A DNA stretch of 64,000 nucleotides, from the NCBI RefSeq assembly GCF_003259315.1, contig NZ_QLLT01000010.1:1-64000 (forward strand). Direction: 5' to 3'. The notes beneath the pieces were generated by a model that was not told the DNA's origin, did no database searches, and saw only the letters and a program-made list of their open reading frames with translations. This DNA is from Kitasatospora sp. SolWspMP-SS2h. Its GTDB lineage: Bacteria > Actinomycetota > Actinomycetes > Streptomycetales > Streptomycetaceae. The translations under genes were made by a program, and so were the position numbers. Position 1 is the stretch's first letter, and every line of letters starts with the position of its first letter. This document shows positions 42,035 through 54,441 of this stretch, in pieces.

Positions 42035-43222
42035 TCAGCGGTAGGCGGATTCGCCGGTGATCGCCTCGCCGAGGACCAGGGTGTGCACCTCCGAGGTTCC
42101 CTCGTAGGTGAGCACCGACTCCAGGTTGTTGGCGTGCCGGAGCACCGGGTAGGCGGTGGTGATGCCGTTGGCGCCGAGGATCGTGCGGGCGGTGCGGGCG
42201 ATCTCCAGCGCGGTGCGGACGTTGTTGAGCTTGCCGAAGGAGATGTGCGCGGCCTGCGCCCGGCCCTCGTCCTTGAGCCGGCCGATCCGGACCGCGACCA
42301 GGTACGCCTTCTCCAACTCCAGTGCCATGTCGACGAGTTTCTGCTGGGTCAGCTGGAAGCCGCCGATCGGGCGGCCGAACTGGACCCGGTCGCGGGCGTA
42401 GTCGACCGCGGCCCGGTAGCAGTCCCGGGCGGCGCCGACGGTGCCCCACAGGATGCCGTAGCGGGCCTCGCCGAGCGAGGAGAGCGGGGCGCGCAGGCCG
42501 CGGGCCGCCGGGAGCACCGCGTCGGCGGGCAACCGGACGCCGTCGAAGGCGAGTTCGCTGGTGACGGAGGCGCGCAGGGAGAGCTTGCCGGGGATGTCTC
42601 GGGCGGTGAGGCCGGGGGTGCCGCGCGGGACGAGGAAGCCGCGCACGCCGTCCTCGGTGCCCGCCCAGACCACCGCGACGTCGGAGACCGAGCCGTTGGT
42701 GATCCACAGCTTCGCGCCGTCCAGGACCCAGTCGGTGCCGTCGCGCCGGGCCCGGGTGCGCATCGAGGCGGGGTCGGAGCCGGCCTCCGGCTCGGTCAGC
42801 CCGAAGCAGCCGACGGCCCGTCCGGCGGCCAACTCCGGCAGCCAGTGCCGCTTCTGCTCCTCCGAGCCGAAGGCGTGGATCGAGCGCATGGCGAGCGAGC
42901 CCTGCACCGAGACGAAGCTGCGCAGCCCCGAGTCGGCGGCCTCCAGCTCCATGCAGGCCACCCCGTACTCGGTGGCGGTCGACCCGGTGCAGCCGTAGCC
43001 CTCCAGGTGCATCCCGAGGACGCCCAGCTTGCCGAGTTCCGGGGCGAGTTCGCGCACCGGGAAGGTGCCCCGCTCGTACCAGTCGGCGAGGTGCGGGCGG
43101 ACGTGCCGGTCGGTGAACGCGCGGACGGTGTCGCGGATCAGCCGCTCGTCCTCGGTGAGCAGTTCGTCGACGCCGAGCAGGTCGAGCGGGTCGGGGCGGC
43201 CGGCGGGTGCGGCGGTGGCCAT
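42035..43222 (-). CDS. gcdH: Glutaryl-CoA dehydrogenase (acyl-CoA dehydrogenase family)
   Basis: 395 residues. Acyl-CoA dehydrogenase fold: [15 protein letters not shown] binds [17 protein letters not shown] the middle beta domain, and [20 protein letters not shown] holds the catalytic Glu in the YEGT motif. The [15 protein letters not shown] region carries the Arg typical of glutaryl-CoA dehydrogenases, which oxidise and decarboxylate glutaryl-CoA to crotonyl-CoA in lysine and tryptophan breakdown. The product would be handled by enoyl-CoA hydratases. Divergent from fumC. Confidence 0.9.
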   Translation of the reverse strand: MATAAPAGRPDPLDLLGVDELLTEDERLIRDTVRAFTDRHVRPHLADWYERGTFPVRELAPELGKLGVLGMHLEGYGCTGSTATEYGVACMELEAADSGLRSFVSVQGSLAMRSIHAFGSEEQKRHWLPELAAGRAVGCFGLTEPEAGSDPASMRTRARRDGTDWVLDGAKLWITNGSVSDVAVVWAGTEDGVRGFLVPRGTPGLTARDIPGKLSLRASVTSELAFDGVRLPADAVLPAARGLRAPLSSLGEARYGILWGTVGAARDCYRAAVDYARDRVQFGRPIGGFQLTQQKLVDMALELEKAYLVAVRIGRLKDEGRAQAAHISFGKLNNVRTALEIARTARTILGANGITTAYPVLRHANNLESVLTYEGTSEVHTLVLGEAITGESAYR

Positions 43223-43434
43223 GGGCGGGCTCCTCGGAGGGTACGGGGGGTGCGCGGGGGTGTTCGGGGTGGGCGCGGGTGCGTCACCGCTGTCCCTACC
43301 GGTCGGTACGCCGCGCGGTCAAGGGCGCCACGGCGGGCCCGGTCCGTCGGCCCGGTCCGCCGACACGCGGCGGCGGCGCGCCGGGAATGCCGGGCGCCCG
43401 TGGAAGGCTGACCGGTCCAGGAGGTGTACCGACC

Positions 43435-44853
43435 ATGGCGGACGGACAGCACGAACAGCAGCAGTGGCGGACCGAGCACGACTCGATGGGCGAGGTCCGC
43501 GTCCCGGCGGCGGCCAAGTGGCAGGCGCAGACCCAGCGCGCGGTGGAGAACTTCCCGGTCTCCGGGCAGCGCCTGGAGCGCGCCCACATCGCGGCGCTGG
43601 CCCGGATCAAGGCGGCGGCGGCCAGCGTGAACGCCGGGCTCGGCGTGCTCGACGCGGAGACCGCGGCGGCGATCGGGTCCGCGGCCGAGGAGGTCGCCGA
43701 GGGGCGCTGGGACGACGAGTTCCCGGTGGACGTGTTCCAGACCGGCTCCGGCACCTCCTCCAACATGAACGCCAACGAGGTGATCGCCACCCTGGCCGCC
43801 GAGCGCCTGGGCCGCCCGGTCCACCCCAACGACCAGGTCAACGCCTCGCAGTCCTCGAACGACGTCTTCCCGTCCTCGATCCACATCGCCGCGACGGGCG
43901 CCGTCCTGCACGAGCTGGTCCCGGCCCTGGAGCACCTGGCGCGGGCGCTGGAGGCCAAGTCCGCGGAGCACGCCGAGACGGTGAAGTCCGGCCGCACCCA
44001 CCTGATGGACGCCACGCCGGTGACGCTCGGCCAGGAGTTCGGCGGCTACGCGGCCCAGGTCAGGTACGGCGTCGAGCGGCTGCGCGCGACGCTCCCCCGG
44101 GTCGCCGAACTCCCGCTCGGCGGCACGGCGGTGGGCACCGGCATCAACACCCCGCCGGGCTTCTCGGCCGCCGTCATCGCCGAGGTGGCCCGCGCCACCG
44201 GCCTGCCGCTGACCGAGGCCCGCAACCACTTCGAGGCGCAGGGCGCCCGGGACGGCCTGGTCGAGCTCAGCGGCCAGCTCCGCACGATCGCCGCGGGCTT
44301 CACCAAGATCGCCAACGACCTGCGCTGGATGGGCTCCGGCCCGCGCACCGGCCTGGCCGAGATCAACCTGCCCGACCTCCAGCCCGGCTCCTCGATCATG
44401 CCGGGCAAGGTCAACCCGGTCCTGCCCGAGGTGGTGCTGATGGTCGCCGCCCAGGTGATCGGCAACGACACCACCGTCACGGTGGCCGGTGCGAGCGGGA
44501 ACTTCGAGCTCAACGTGATGCTCCCGGTGATCGCCCGGAACGTGCTGGAGTCGATCCGCCTGCTCGCCGCCTCGGCCCGCCTGCTGGCGGACCGGGCGGT
44601 GGACGGCCTCACCGCGAACGCCGACCGGGCCCGCGAGTACGCCGAGTCCTCCCCGTCCGTGGTCACCCCGCTCAACCGGTACCTCGGCTACGAGGAGGCC
44701 GCGAAGGTCGCCAAGCAGTCGCTGGCCGAGCGCCGGACCATTCGCGAGGTGGTCCTCGACCGGGGCTACGTGGAGCGCGGCCTGCTCACCGAGGCGCAGC
44801 TCGACGAGGCGCTCGACGTGCTGCGGATGACCCGCCCGCAGGACGCCGGCTGA
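43435..44853 (+). CDS. fumC: Class II fumarate hydratase
   Basis: 472 residues from ATG at 43435 with AGGAGGTG about ten bases upstream. Fumarase motifs: [10 protein letters not shown] at the start, [29 protein letters not shown] (substrate site), [12 protein letters not shown] (catalytic His) and the [11 protein letters not shown] signature loop. It interconverts fumarate and malate in the TCA cycle without iron. The 264-degree fold is homotetrameric. Fumarate from fumarylacetoacetase in the nearby tyrosine pathway would enter here, although the genes are not co-operonic. Confidence 0.97.
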   Translation: MADGQHEQQQWRTEHDSMGEVRVPAAAKWQAQTQRAVENFPVSGQRLERAHIAALARIKAAAASVNAGLGVLDAETAAAIGSAAEEVAEGRWDDEFPVDVFQTGSGTSSNMNANEVIATLAAERLGRPVHPNDQVNASQSSNDVFPSSIHIAATGAVLHELVPALEHLARALEAKSAEHAETVKSGRTHLMDATPVTLGQEFGGYAAQVRYGVERLRATLPRVAELPLGGTAVGTGINTPPGFSAAVIAEVARATGLPLTEARNHFEAQGARDGLVELSGQLRTIAAGFTKIANDLRWMGSGPRTGLAEINLPDLQPGSSIMPGKVNPVLPEVVLMVAAQVIGNDTTVTVAGASGNFELNVMLPVIARNVLESIRLLAASARLLADRAVDGLTANADRAREYAESSPSVVTPLNRYLGYEEAAKVAKQSLAERRTIREVVLDRGYVERGLLTEAQLDEALDVLRMTRPQDAG

Positions 44854-44966
44854 CCCGTCCGCGGGACGCCGGACAACCCGCCCGCACCGCCGACCGGCCG
44901 CCCGCACCGGCGCCCTCTCCGGCATTCTTTCGGGCCCGCGGGGGTAGGAGGCGCGCGGAAGGGACG

Positions 44967-45056
44967 GTGAGCAACATGGACAGTCGACTCTGGGTGATCC
45001 TCGGCGGCCTCTCGGTCCTGGCCGCCACGGCGGTGTCGGCGATGGTCGGGCAGTAG
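44967..45056 (+). CDS. Small membrane peptide (29 residues)
   Basis: A short frame with GTG start at 44967 and GGAAGGG just upstream; ATG at 44976 is an alternative three codons in. The peptide is a single hydrophobic helix (WVILGGLSVLAATAVSAMVG) after a charged start, consistent with a one-pass small membrane protein. It follows fumC by 113 bases on the same strand. No homologue recalled; the ribosome site and clean helix are the only support. Confidence 0.5.
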   Translation: MSNMDSRLWVILGGLSVLAATAVSAMVGQ

Positions 45057-45208
45057 GCGGCGCGCCGCCCGGGTTCCACGGCGCGGAGAACACGACACGG
45101 AAGAGCGGTCCCGCCTCCTCCCGGAGCCGGGGCCGCTCCGCGTTCCCGTCCCGGCACCGGGTGCGGGGGGACTCCCGCACCCGTCGGCCGGGCGGCCGGT
45201 GGTCCGGG

Positions 45209-45652
45209 CTACCTGCCGCGGCGGGCCGCCATGCCCGCGGTGACCAGGCCGACCGCGGCCAGGGCCAGACAGGTCATGACGCCGCCGGTGATCACGTTGG
45301 TCAGGATGGTGCGGCGGACGTGCGCTCCGCCGTTGACCGCCCAGGGGGCGATGACCGTCCAGGCGCCGATCGCCACGCACGCCCAGGCCCGGGCGTGGGT
45401 GCGGCCGAAGGCGGAGCCGTAGCCGGCCATCAGGACGGCGTAGGCGATGCCGAGCACCAGGTTGCTGACGGCCAGCCCGGTGAAGCCGGAGAAGCCGACC
45501 ACCCAGGGGGAGATCGCCAGGAACAGGCCGGCGCAGACGGCGAGTGCTTCCGTCCCCTGCCCGGCGGTGGTGGATGTGACGCGCTCCGCGTGTTCACGCA
45601 GGGCCAGGATGTCCGGATGGTGTTCCATGCCCGAGGGCGCATGGGTCGACAC
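45209..45652 (-). CDS. SPW-repeat membrane protein
   Basis: 147 residues from GTG at 45652, chosen for GGAGG eight bases upstream. Two SPW-like motifs, AISPWVVGFSG and VIAPWAVNGG, each sit after a helix, giving four membrane helices with the tryptophans near the surface. This family is common in actinobacteria and in some cases stress- or redox-linked, with no defined mechanism. The N-terminal 30 residues are charged and soluble (HHPDILALREHAERV). Divergent from the phosphoribosyltransferase fusion gene across an AT-rich spacer. Confidence 0.9.
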   Translation of the reverse strand: MSTHAPSGMEHHPDILALREHAERVTSTTAGQGTEALAVCAGLFLAISPWVVGFSGFTGLAVSNLVLGIAYAVLMAGYGSAFGRTHARAWACVAIGAWTVIAPWAVNGGAHVRRTILTNVITGGVMTCLALAAVGLVTAGMAARRGR

Positions 45653-45710
45653 CTGGACCACCTCCTCGTAGTCAGGACATGCGAGCCAATGGGTCGCTAC
45701 CCGCCCTGGG

Positions 45711-45765
45711 CGATAAATAACGCTACCCACCGGTTTGTCCTTATTTTTCCCTTATCCGCGTACCG
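45711..45765. promoter_or_regulatory. AT-rich divergent promoter region
   Basis: A rare AT-rich island (GATAAATAACG through CTTATTTTTCCCTTATCC) in this very GC-rich sequence, between the divergent SPW and phosphoribosyltransferase-fusion genes. Probable promoter or nucleoid-protein site for both; exact hexamers are ambiguous. Confidence 0.55.
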
Positions 45766-45787
45766 TGGGAGGGGAAGGGGTGGCGCC

Positions 45788-48536
<2,749 letters not shown>

Positions 48537-48572
48537 CGGGCAGTCACCCAGGCGACAGGGAGAAGCGGGACG

Positions 48573-49763
48573 ATGGCGTACTACCGGCAGCTGGGCTCGG
48601 TGCCGCCCAAGCGGCACACCCAGCACCGCACCCCCGAGGGGGGCCTGTACTACGAGGAGCTGATGGGCGAGGAGGGCTTCTCCTCGGACTCCTCGCTGCT
48701 GTACCACCGGTCCATCCCCTCGGCGGTGACGGCCGCCTCGGTGTGGGAGCTGCCGGACCAGTCGACCACCGCCAACCTCCCGCTGCTCCCCCGCCACCTG
48801 AAACTGCACGGGCTGTTCCCGGGCGAGGAGTGGAGGTCGGCGGACGCCGTCACCGGCCGCCGGCTCGTCCTCGGCAACGCGGACGTGCGGATCTCCTACG
48901 TCGCGGCGGGCGCCCCCAGCGAGCTGTACCGCAACGGGCTGGGCGACGAGTGCGTGTACCTGGAGTCCGGGACGGCCGTGCTGGAGACGGTGTTCGGCGC
49001 GCTGGAGGTGGGGCCGGGCGACTACGTGCTGATTCCCCGGGCCACCACCCACCGCTGGGTGCCGACCGGGGACGGGCCGCTGCGCGCGTACTGCATCGAG
49101 GCCAACAGCCACATCGCCCCGGCCCGCCGCTACCTGTCGAAGTTCGGCCAGCTGCTGGAGCACGCGCCGTTCTGCGAACGGGACCTGCGCGGCCCCGCGG
49201 GCCCGCTGCTGGTCGAGGGCGGCGGCGAGGTGGACGTGCTGGTCAAGCACCGCGGGCCGGGCGGCGTGGCCGGGACGCGCTATACGGTGCCGCACCACCC
49301 GTTCGACGTGGTGGGCTGGGACGGCTGCCTGTACCCGTACGCGTTCAACATCGCGGACTACGAGCCGATCACCGGGCGGGTGCACCAGCCGCCGCCGGCC
49401 CACCAGGTGTTCGAGGGCACCAACTTCGTGATCTGCAACTTCGTGCCGCGCAAGGTGGACTACCACCCGCTGTCGATCCCGGTGCCGTACTACCACGCGA
49501 ACGTGGACAGCGACGAGGTGATGTTCTACTGCGGCGGGAACTACGAGGCCCGCAAGGGCTCCGGCATCGGGCAGGGGTCGATCTCGCTGCACCCGGGCGG
49601 CCACACCCACGGCCCGCAGCCGGGCGCGTACGAGCGCTCGATCGGCGTGGAGTTCTTCGACGAGCTGGCGGTGATGGTGGACACCTTCCGCCCGCTGGAG
49701 CTCGGCGAGGCCGCCACCGCCAGCGAGGACCCGGACTACGCGTGGACCTGGGCGAGGCGATGA
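48573..49763 (+). CDS. hmgA: Homogentisate 1,2-dioxygenase
   Basis: 396 residues, normal length slightly below the 430 of Gram-negative enzymes. Starts MAYYRQLGSVPPKRH; C-terminal cupin holds the iron site: PYYHANVDSDEVMFYCGGNYEAR and HPGGHTHGPQPGAYE (His-Glu-His type). It opens homogentisate to maleylacetoacetate. The ATG at 48573 has AGGGAGAA upstream. The stop overlaps the start of the next gene by four bases (ATGA), so translation is coupled. Confidence 0.95.
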   Translation: MAYYRQLGSVPPKRHTQHRTPEGGLYYEELMGEEGFSSDSSLLYHRSIPSAVTAASVWELPDQSTTANLPLLPRHLKLHGLFPGEEWRSADAVTGRRLVLGNADVRISYVAAGAPSELYRNGLGDECVYLESGTAVLETVFGALEVGPGDYVLIPRATTHRWVPTGDGPLRAYCIEANSHIAPARRYLSKFGQLLEHAPFCERDLRGPAGPLLVEGGGEVDVLVKHRGPGGVAGTRYTVPHHPFDVVGWDGCLYPYAFNIADYEPITGRVHQPPPAHQVFEGTNFVICNFVPRKVDYHPLSIPVPYYHANVDSDEVMFYCGGNYEARKGSGIGQGSISLHPGGHTHGPQPGAYERSIGVEFFDELAVMVDTFRPLELGEAATASEDPDYAWTWARR

Positions 49764-50554
49764 ACGTACCCGAGCTGTACCGCGGGCTGTTCGACGACGC
49801 CGCGGTCTTCCCGCCCGGCGACCTGCCGCTGGCCGAGGCCGTCCCCGCGCACCGGGCGCACCGCGCCGCCCGGTACGCCGACGCGGTCGGCCCGCTGCTC
49901 GCGCCGGTCGACCGGCTGGCCGAACTGCGCGCGCTGGAGCCGGAGTTCGCCGTCGGCCTGGTGGTCGGCCCGGGCCGGCTGGCGGAGGCGCTGAAGGCCG
50001 CCGACGGCCTGCCGGTCACCGCCGTCGAGTACGCGGCGGGCCCGGACGTCCGGGCCGCGGTGGCCGAGCTGGACGCGCTGCTGCCCGAGGGCGTCGGGGC
50101 GGCCGTCGAGCTGCCCCGCTCGGCGCGGATCGAGGACGGCCTGGACGCCCTGGCCGGCACCCGCTACCGGGCCAAGTACCGCACCGGCGGCCTGGCGCAC
50201 GCGGCCTTCCCGTCGGTGGCCGAACTGGCCGGCTTCCTGCGGGGCTGCGCGGAGCGCGCGCTGCCGTACAAGTGCACGGCGGGGCTGCACCACGCGGTGC
50301 GGTACACCGACCCGGGCACCGGTTACGAGCACCACGGCTTCCTCAACCTGCTGCTGGCGGCCGGGAGTCCGAGCCGGGAGCAGGCCGTCGCCCTGCTCGC
50401 CGAGCGGGACGGGGCCCGACTGGCCACCGCCGTCGAGTCGCTGACGGAGCGTCAGGTGTCCGGAATCCGCGCCTCGTTCACCTCGTTCGGCACCTGTAGC
50501 ATCGCCGAGCCGCTGGAAGACCTCGCCCGACTCGGCCTCCTGGAGACCCCTTGA
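49760..50554 (+). CDS. Conserved protein coupled between hmgA and fahA, function unassigned
   Basis: 264 residues, with four-base overlaps on both sides (ATGA with hmgA, TTGA with fahA). I do not recognise a named family. The alternation of strands and helices suggests a TIM-barrel-like fold, and strongly conserved-looking polar motifs cluster in the second half: RYRAKYRTGGL, PYKCTAGLHHAVRY, YEHHGFLNLLLAAG and SFTSFGTCSIAEP. Its place is where a maleylacetoacetate isomerase is expected; the usual isomerase uses glutathione, which actinobacteria lack. It may be that enzyme, a chaperone for the pathway, or unrelated. No signal peptide. Confidence 0.85.
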   Translation: MNVPELYRGLFDDAAVFPPGDLPLAEAVPAHRAHRAARYADAVGPLLAPVDRLAELRALEPEFAVGLVVGPGRLAEALKAADGLPVTAVEYAAGPDVRAAVAELDALLPEGVGAAVELPRSARIEDGLDALAGTRYRAKYRTGGLAHAAFPSVAELAGFLRGCAERALPYKCTAGLHHAVRYTDPGTGYEHHGFLNLLLAAGSPSREQAVALLAERDGARLATAVESLTERQVSGIRASFTSFGTCSIAEPLEDLARLGLLETP

Positions 50555-51780
50555 CCACCGCCACCTGGCTCGACCTGCCCACCGACTCCCCGTTCGGCGT
50601 CCACAACCTCCCCTACGGCGTGTTCACCGCCGCCGACCGGCCCGGCCGGCGGCGGATCGGCGTGCGGATCGGGGAGCTGGTGCTGGACGCCGGGGCGGCC
50701 GCCCGGGCGGTCGGCCCGTCCTCGGCGCTGCTGGAGGCGGAGAACCTCAACCCGCTGATGGCGTCCGGCCGTCCGACCTGGCGGGCGGTGCGCGCCGCGC
50801 TCACCTCCTGGCTGACCGACCCGGCCCACCGGGCGGCCGTCGAGCCCTGCCTGCTGCCGCTGGCGGAGGTCGAGCTGCACCTGCCGTTCGAGGTCGCCGA
50901 CTACGTCGACTTCTACGCCTCCGAGCACCACGCCACCAACCTGGGCAGGCTCTTCCGGCCCGGCCAGGAGCCGCTCACCCCGAACTGGAAGCACCTGCCG
51001 ATCGGCTACCACGGCCGGGCCGGCACCGTGGTGGTCTCCGGCACCCCGGTGGTCCGCCCGCACGGCCAGCGCAAGGCCCCCGCCGACGCCGCGCCGAGCT
51101 TCGGCCCGTCCCGCCGCCTGGACATCGAGGCCGAGGTCGCGTTCGTGGTCGGCACGCCCAGCTCGATGGGCCACCCGGTGGCGCTGGCGGACTTCGCCGA
51201 GCACGTCTTCGGCGTCTGCCTGCTCAATGACTGGTCGGCGCGCGACATCCAGGCCTGGGAGTACGTCCCGCTCGGCCCGTTCCTCGGCAAGTCCTTCGCC
51301 ACCTCGCTCTCCCCCTGGGTGGTGCCGCTGGACGCGCTGGAGCACGCCCGGGTGGAGCCGCCGGCCCGCGACGTGGCGCCGCTGCCCTACCTGGACGACC
51401 GCGGGGCCGAGCCCTGGGGCCTGGACCTGGCGCTGGAGGTCGCGCTGAACGGGCACCCCGTCTCCCGGCCCCCGTTCGCCACCATGTACTGGACCGCCGC
51501 CCAGCAGCTCGCCCACCTGACCGCCAACGGCGCGAGCCTGCGCACCGGCGACCTCTACGCCTCCGGCACGGTCTCCGGGCCCGAGCCGGACACCCGGGGC
51601 GCGCTGATCGAGCTGACCTGGAACGGCGAGCAGCCGCTCGAACTCCCCGACGGCACCGGCCGGACCTTCCTGGAGGACGGCGACGAGGTGTCCGTCACCG
51701 CGACCGCCCCCGGGCCGGGGGGCCTGCGGGTCGGGTTCGGCGAGGTCACCGGGACGATCACCGGGACGGCCACCGGCTGA
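50551..51780 (+). CDS. fahA: Fumarylacetoacetase
   Basis: 409 residues from a rare TTG start at 50551, overlapping the previous stop (TTGA) with CTGGAG upstream. N-terminal SH3-like domain begins DSPFGVHNLPYGVF; the catalytic FAH domain has VADYVDFYASEHHATNLG (His and Glu near the metal), RLDIEAEVAFVVG and LLNDWSARDIQAWEYVPLGPFLGKSF. It hydrolyses fumarylacetoacetate to fumarate and acetoacetate, closing tyrosine degradation. A perfect hairpin follows. Confidence 0.96.
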   Translation: MTTATWLDLPTDSPFGVHNLPYGVFTAADRPGRRRIGVRIGELVLDAGAAARAVGPSSALLEAENLNPLMASGRPTWRAVRAALTSWLTDPAHRAAVEPCLLPLAEVELHLPFEVADYVDFYASEHHATNLGRLFRPGQEPLTPNWKHLPIGYHGRAGTVVVSGTPVVRPHGQRKAPADAAPSFGPSRRLDIEAEVAFVVGTPSSMGHPVALADFAEHVFGVCLLNDWSARDIQAWEYVPLGPFLGKSFATSLSPWVVPLDALEHARVEPPARDVAPLPYLDDRGAEPWGLDLALEVALNGHPVSRPPFATMYWTAAQQLAHLTANGASLRTGDLYASGTVSGPEPDTRGALIELTWNGEQPLELPDGTGRTFLEDGDEVSVTATAPGPGGLRVGFGEVTGTITGTATG

Positions 51781-51826
51781 TCCGCCGGGAGGACGATCGG
51801 CCGGCCTGACAGCGGACCGGTCCTCC

Positions 51827-51867
51827 GGCGTGCTGCGGACCCGTCAACGGCGCGTCCGCAGCACGCC
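51827..51867 (+). terminator. Hairpin terminator after fahA
   Basis: Perfect 14-bp inverted repeat 51827-51840 with 51854-51867, loop of 13 bases, about 46 bases past the fahA stop. Confidence 0.85.
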
Positions 51868-52024
51868 GCCGAACGGGTGAGATTCCGGGGCCGCACACCG
51901 CTCCACCGCTAGAAGTTGACCCGACATTCCAGCGACCTCCCCCGAGCCGGGCCGCCCACGCCCGGCGCCGAAGGGGCGGGCCGCGACCGTTCGCGGACAA
52001 CTCTCTTCCCCGGAGGAACCCCCG

Positions 52025-52210
52025 ATGATGAAGCTGCGCACCCTGGTCTGCGGAGCCGCGCTCGCCGCCGCCAACCTGCTGCTGCCCGTCCCCCAGGCCC
52101 AGGCCCTGCCCCTGGCCCCGCACCCCGTGGCGCTCTGCGCCTTCTCCCCGCGCCCGCTGGCCCCCGCCGCCGCCCCGGTCCTGCTCGCCACCCCGCTGCA
52201 CCCCTGCTGA
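52025..52210 (+). CDS. Small exported peptide, unknown
   Basis: 61 residues, ATG at 52025 (or 52028) with GGAGGAA eight bases upstream. Starts MMKLRTLVCGAALAAANLL, a plausible signal peptide ending near AQA (residue 27), then a short Pro/Ala/Leu-rich mature part with two Cys, one the last residue. TTGACC lies near 51915-51920. No family known. The ribosome site and the signal-peptide shape are the support; codon bias in such a short frame is weak evidence. Confidence 0.5.
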   Translation: MMKLRTLVCGAALAAANLLLPVPQAQALPLAPHPVALCAFSPRPLAPAAAPVLLATPLHPC

Positions 52211-52299
52211 GGGCCCCTGACGGGGCTGCCGACCGCCGCTCCCGGACGCCCGGTACGGTGCGACGGAGGATCTTCGTACTTTCCGGACGGACGGGAGCG

Positions 52300-53379
52300 G
52301 TGACGGTGCACCCCCAGGACACCCAGGACATCCAGGACACCCAGCGGGACGTGCTGGTCGAGCGGACCGGCCCGCTCGGCCGGATCACCCTCAACCGGCC
52401 GCGCGCCCTCAACTCCCTCACCCACGCCATGCTGGAGACCGTCCGGGCCGCCCTGGACGCCTGGGCCTGCGACGAGGCCGTGACGGCCGTGCTGCTCACC
52501 GGCGCGGGCGAGCGCGGCCTGTGCGCGGGCGCCGACATCCGGGCGATCCACGACGACGCCAAGCGCGGCGGCGCCGGCGGCCGGGCCTTCTTCCGGGTCG
52601 AGTACCCGCTCAACGAGCTGATCTCCCGCTACCCCAAGCCGTACGTCGCGCTGATGGACGGCATCACCATGGGCGGCGGCGTCGGCCTGTCCGGGCACGC
52701 GGGCGTCCGGGTGGTCACCGAGCGCTCGGCCGTCGCCATGCCGGAGACCCGGATCGGCCTGGTCCCGGACGTCGGCGGCAGCCGCCTGCTGGCCCTGGCC
52801 CCCGGCGAGCTGGGCACCCACGTCGCGCTCACCGCCGCCACCATGACCGCCGGCGACGCCCTGCACTGCGGCTTCGCCGACCACTTCCTGCCCTCCGCCG
52901 CGCTGCCCGCCCTCGCCGACCGGCTCGCCGCCGGGGACGACCCCGCCAAGGCCGTCGCCGAACTCGCCGCGCCCGCCCCGCACTCGGCGCTCGCCGAGCA
53001 GCACGGCTGGATCGACCACTGCTACGCCGCCGACAGCGTCGAGGAGATCCTGGACCGGCTGCGCGCCACCGGCCTGCCCGCCGCCCTGGACGCCGTCGAG
53101 CAGCTGCGCGCCAAGTCCCCGACCATGCTCAAGGTGACCCTGGCCGCGCTGCGCCGGGCCCGCGCGCTGCCCTCGCTGGCCGCCGTCCTGGACCAGGAGT
53201 ACCGGGTCTCCTGCGCCGCGCTGGCCCACCACGACCTGGTCGAGGGCATCCGCGCCCAGGTCGTCGACAAGGACCGCGACCCGCGCTGGTCCCCCGCCGC
53301 CCTGGCCGGGGTCTCCGCCGCCGACGTCGCCCGCTTCTTCGAGCCGCCCGCCGACGGCGACCTGGGCCTGGTCCGGTGA
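52300..53379 (+). CDS. 3-hydroxyisobutyryl-CoA hydrolase-type crotonase
   Basis: 359 residues from GTG at 52300 with GGGAG just upstream. Crotonase fold with the length and C-terminal extension of 3-hydroxyisobutyryl-CoA hydrolases of valine breakdown: GERGLCAGADIRAIHDDA (oxyanion hole), YVALMDGITMGGGVGLSGH and MPETRIGLVPDVGGS (catalytic Glu), then a C-terminal domain with KSPTMLKVTLAALRRA. The first 18 residues repeat Gln-Asp-Thr from 9-bp units at 52313-52339. The enoyl-CoA hydratase gene follows 120 bases later. Confidence 0.9.
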   Translation: MTVHPQDTQDIQDTQRDVLVERTGPLGRITLNRPRALNSLTHAMLETVRAALDAWACDEAVTAVLLTGAGERGLCAGADIRAIHDDAKRGGAGGRAFFRVEYPLNELISRYPKPYVALMDGITMGGGVGLSGHAGVRVVTERSAVAMPETRIGLVPDVGGSRLLALAPGELGTHVALTAATMTAGDALHCGFADHFLPSAALPALADRLAAGDDPAKAVAELAAPAPHSALAEQHGWIDHCYAADSVEEILDRLRATGLPAALDAVEQLRAKSPTMLKVTLAALRRARALPSLAAVLDQEYRVSCAALAHHDLVEGIRAQVVDKDRDPRWSPAALAGVSAADVARFFEPPADGDLGLVR

Positions 53380-53499
53380 CGCCGGGGTGACCATCGTCTC
53401 GCCTGTCGAGACTGGCATCCGGCCCGGCGTTCGGAGATCGTGTCCAGCGGCAGAGTTTCCGGCGGAGTTCCCGCTCGACGTGGAGAGGAAGAACCGGCG

Positions 53500-54276
53500 A
53501 TGACCGAGTACGAGACGATCCTGGTGGACCGCGAGGGCCGGGTCGGCATCATCACCCTCAACCGGCCCGAGGCGCTCAACGCGCTCAGCACCGAGCTGAT
53601 GAACGAGGTGGTGGCGGCCGCCCGGTCCTTCGACCGCGACCCGGAGATCGGCGCGCTGGTGATCACCGGCTCCGCCAAGGCGTTCGCCGCGGGCGCCGAC
53701 ATCAAGGAGATGCAGGACAACCGCTTCCCCGAGGTCTACCTCGACGACTGGCTCGGCCCCTGGGACGAGCTGGGCCGGCTGCGCAAGCCGGTGGTCGCCG
53801 CGGTCGCGGGCTACGCGCTGGGCGGCGGCTGCGAGTTGGCGATGCTCTGCGACGTGCTGATCGCCGCCGACACCGCGAAGTTCGGCCAGCCCGAGATCAC
53901 CCTCGGCGTCATCCCCGGCATCGGCGGCTCGCAGCGGCTGACCCGGGCCGTCGGCAAGGCCAAGGCCATGGACCTGTGCCTGACCGGCCGGACGATGGGC
54001 GCCGAGGAGGCCGAACGGGCCGGCCTGGTCTCCCGGATCGTCCCCGCCGAGCAGCTGCTCACCGAGGCGGTCGCCGTCGCCGGGACCATCGCCGCGATGT
54101 CGCTGCCCGCCGCCGTGATGATGAAGGAGTCCGTCAACCGCGCCTTCGAGACCACCCTCGCCGAGGGCGTCCGCTTCGAACGGCGGCTGTTCCACGCCGC
54201 CTTCGCCACCGCGGACCAGAAGGAGGGCATGGCGGCCTTCGCCGAGAAGCGCCCGGCCTCCTTCACCAACCGGTAG
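53500..54276 (+). CDS. Enoyl-CoA hydratase
   Basis: 258 residues, the standard size. [23 protein letters not shown] (oxyanion hole), [15 protein letters not shown] with catalytic Glu, and [20 protein letters not shown] with the second Glu are all intact, so hydration of 2-enoyl-CoA is expected. EchA8/PaaF-like members act broadly in fatty acid and aromatic degradation and could also use crotonyl-CoA from GcdH. A small hairpin (53396-53412) lies between it and the preceding gene. ATG at 53500 with GGAGAGGAA upstream. Confidence 0.93.
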   Translation: MTEYETILVDREGRVGIITLNRPEALNALSTELMNEVVAAARSFDRDPEIGALVITGSAKAFAAGADIKEMQDNRFPEVYLDDWLGPWDELGRLRKPVVAAVAGYALGGGCELAMLCDVLIAADTAKFGQPEITLGVIPGIGGSQRLTRAVGKAKAMDLCLTGRTMGAEEAERAGLVSRIVPAEQLLTEAVAVAGTIAAMSLPAAVMMKESVNRAFETTLAEGVRFERRLFHAAFATADQKEGMAAFAEKRPASFTNR

Positions 54277-54441
54277 GCCCGCCCGGGCGGGCCGGGCGGG
54301 CCGGGCGGGCACGGCTCCCCCGCCCGCCCTGCCGCCGCGTCACCGGTCCGCGGAAGCAGGGGGTCGCGGTGCCGGTGTCCCCTCGTCGGCGCCGCCGCGG
54401 CCCCCGTTCCGCCGTCGGACGGACCGTCGCCGTGCACACCG

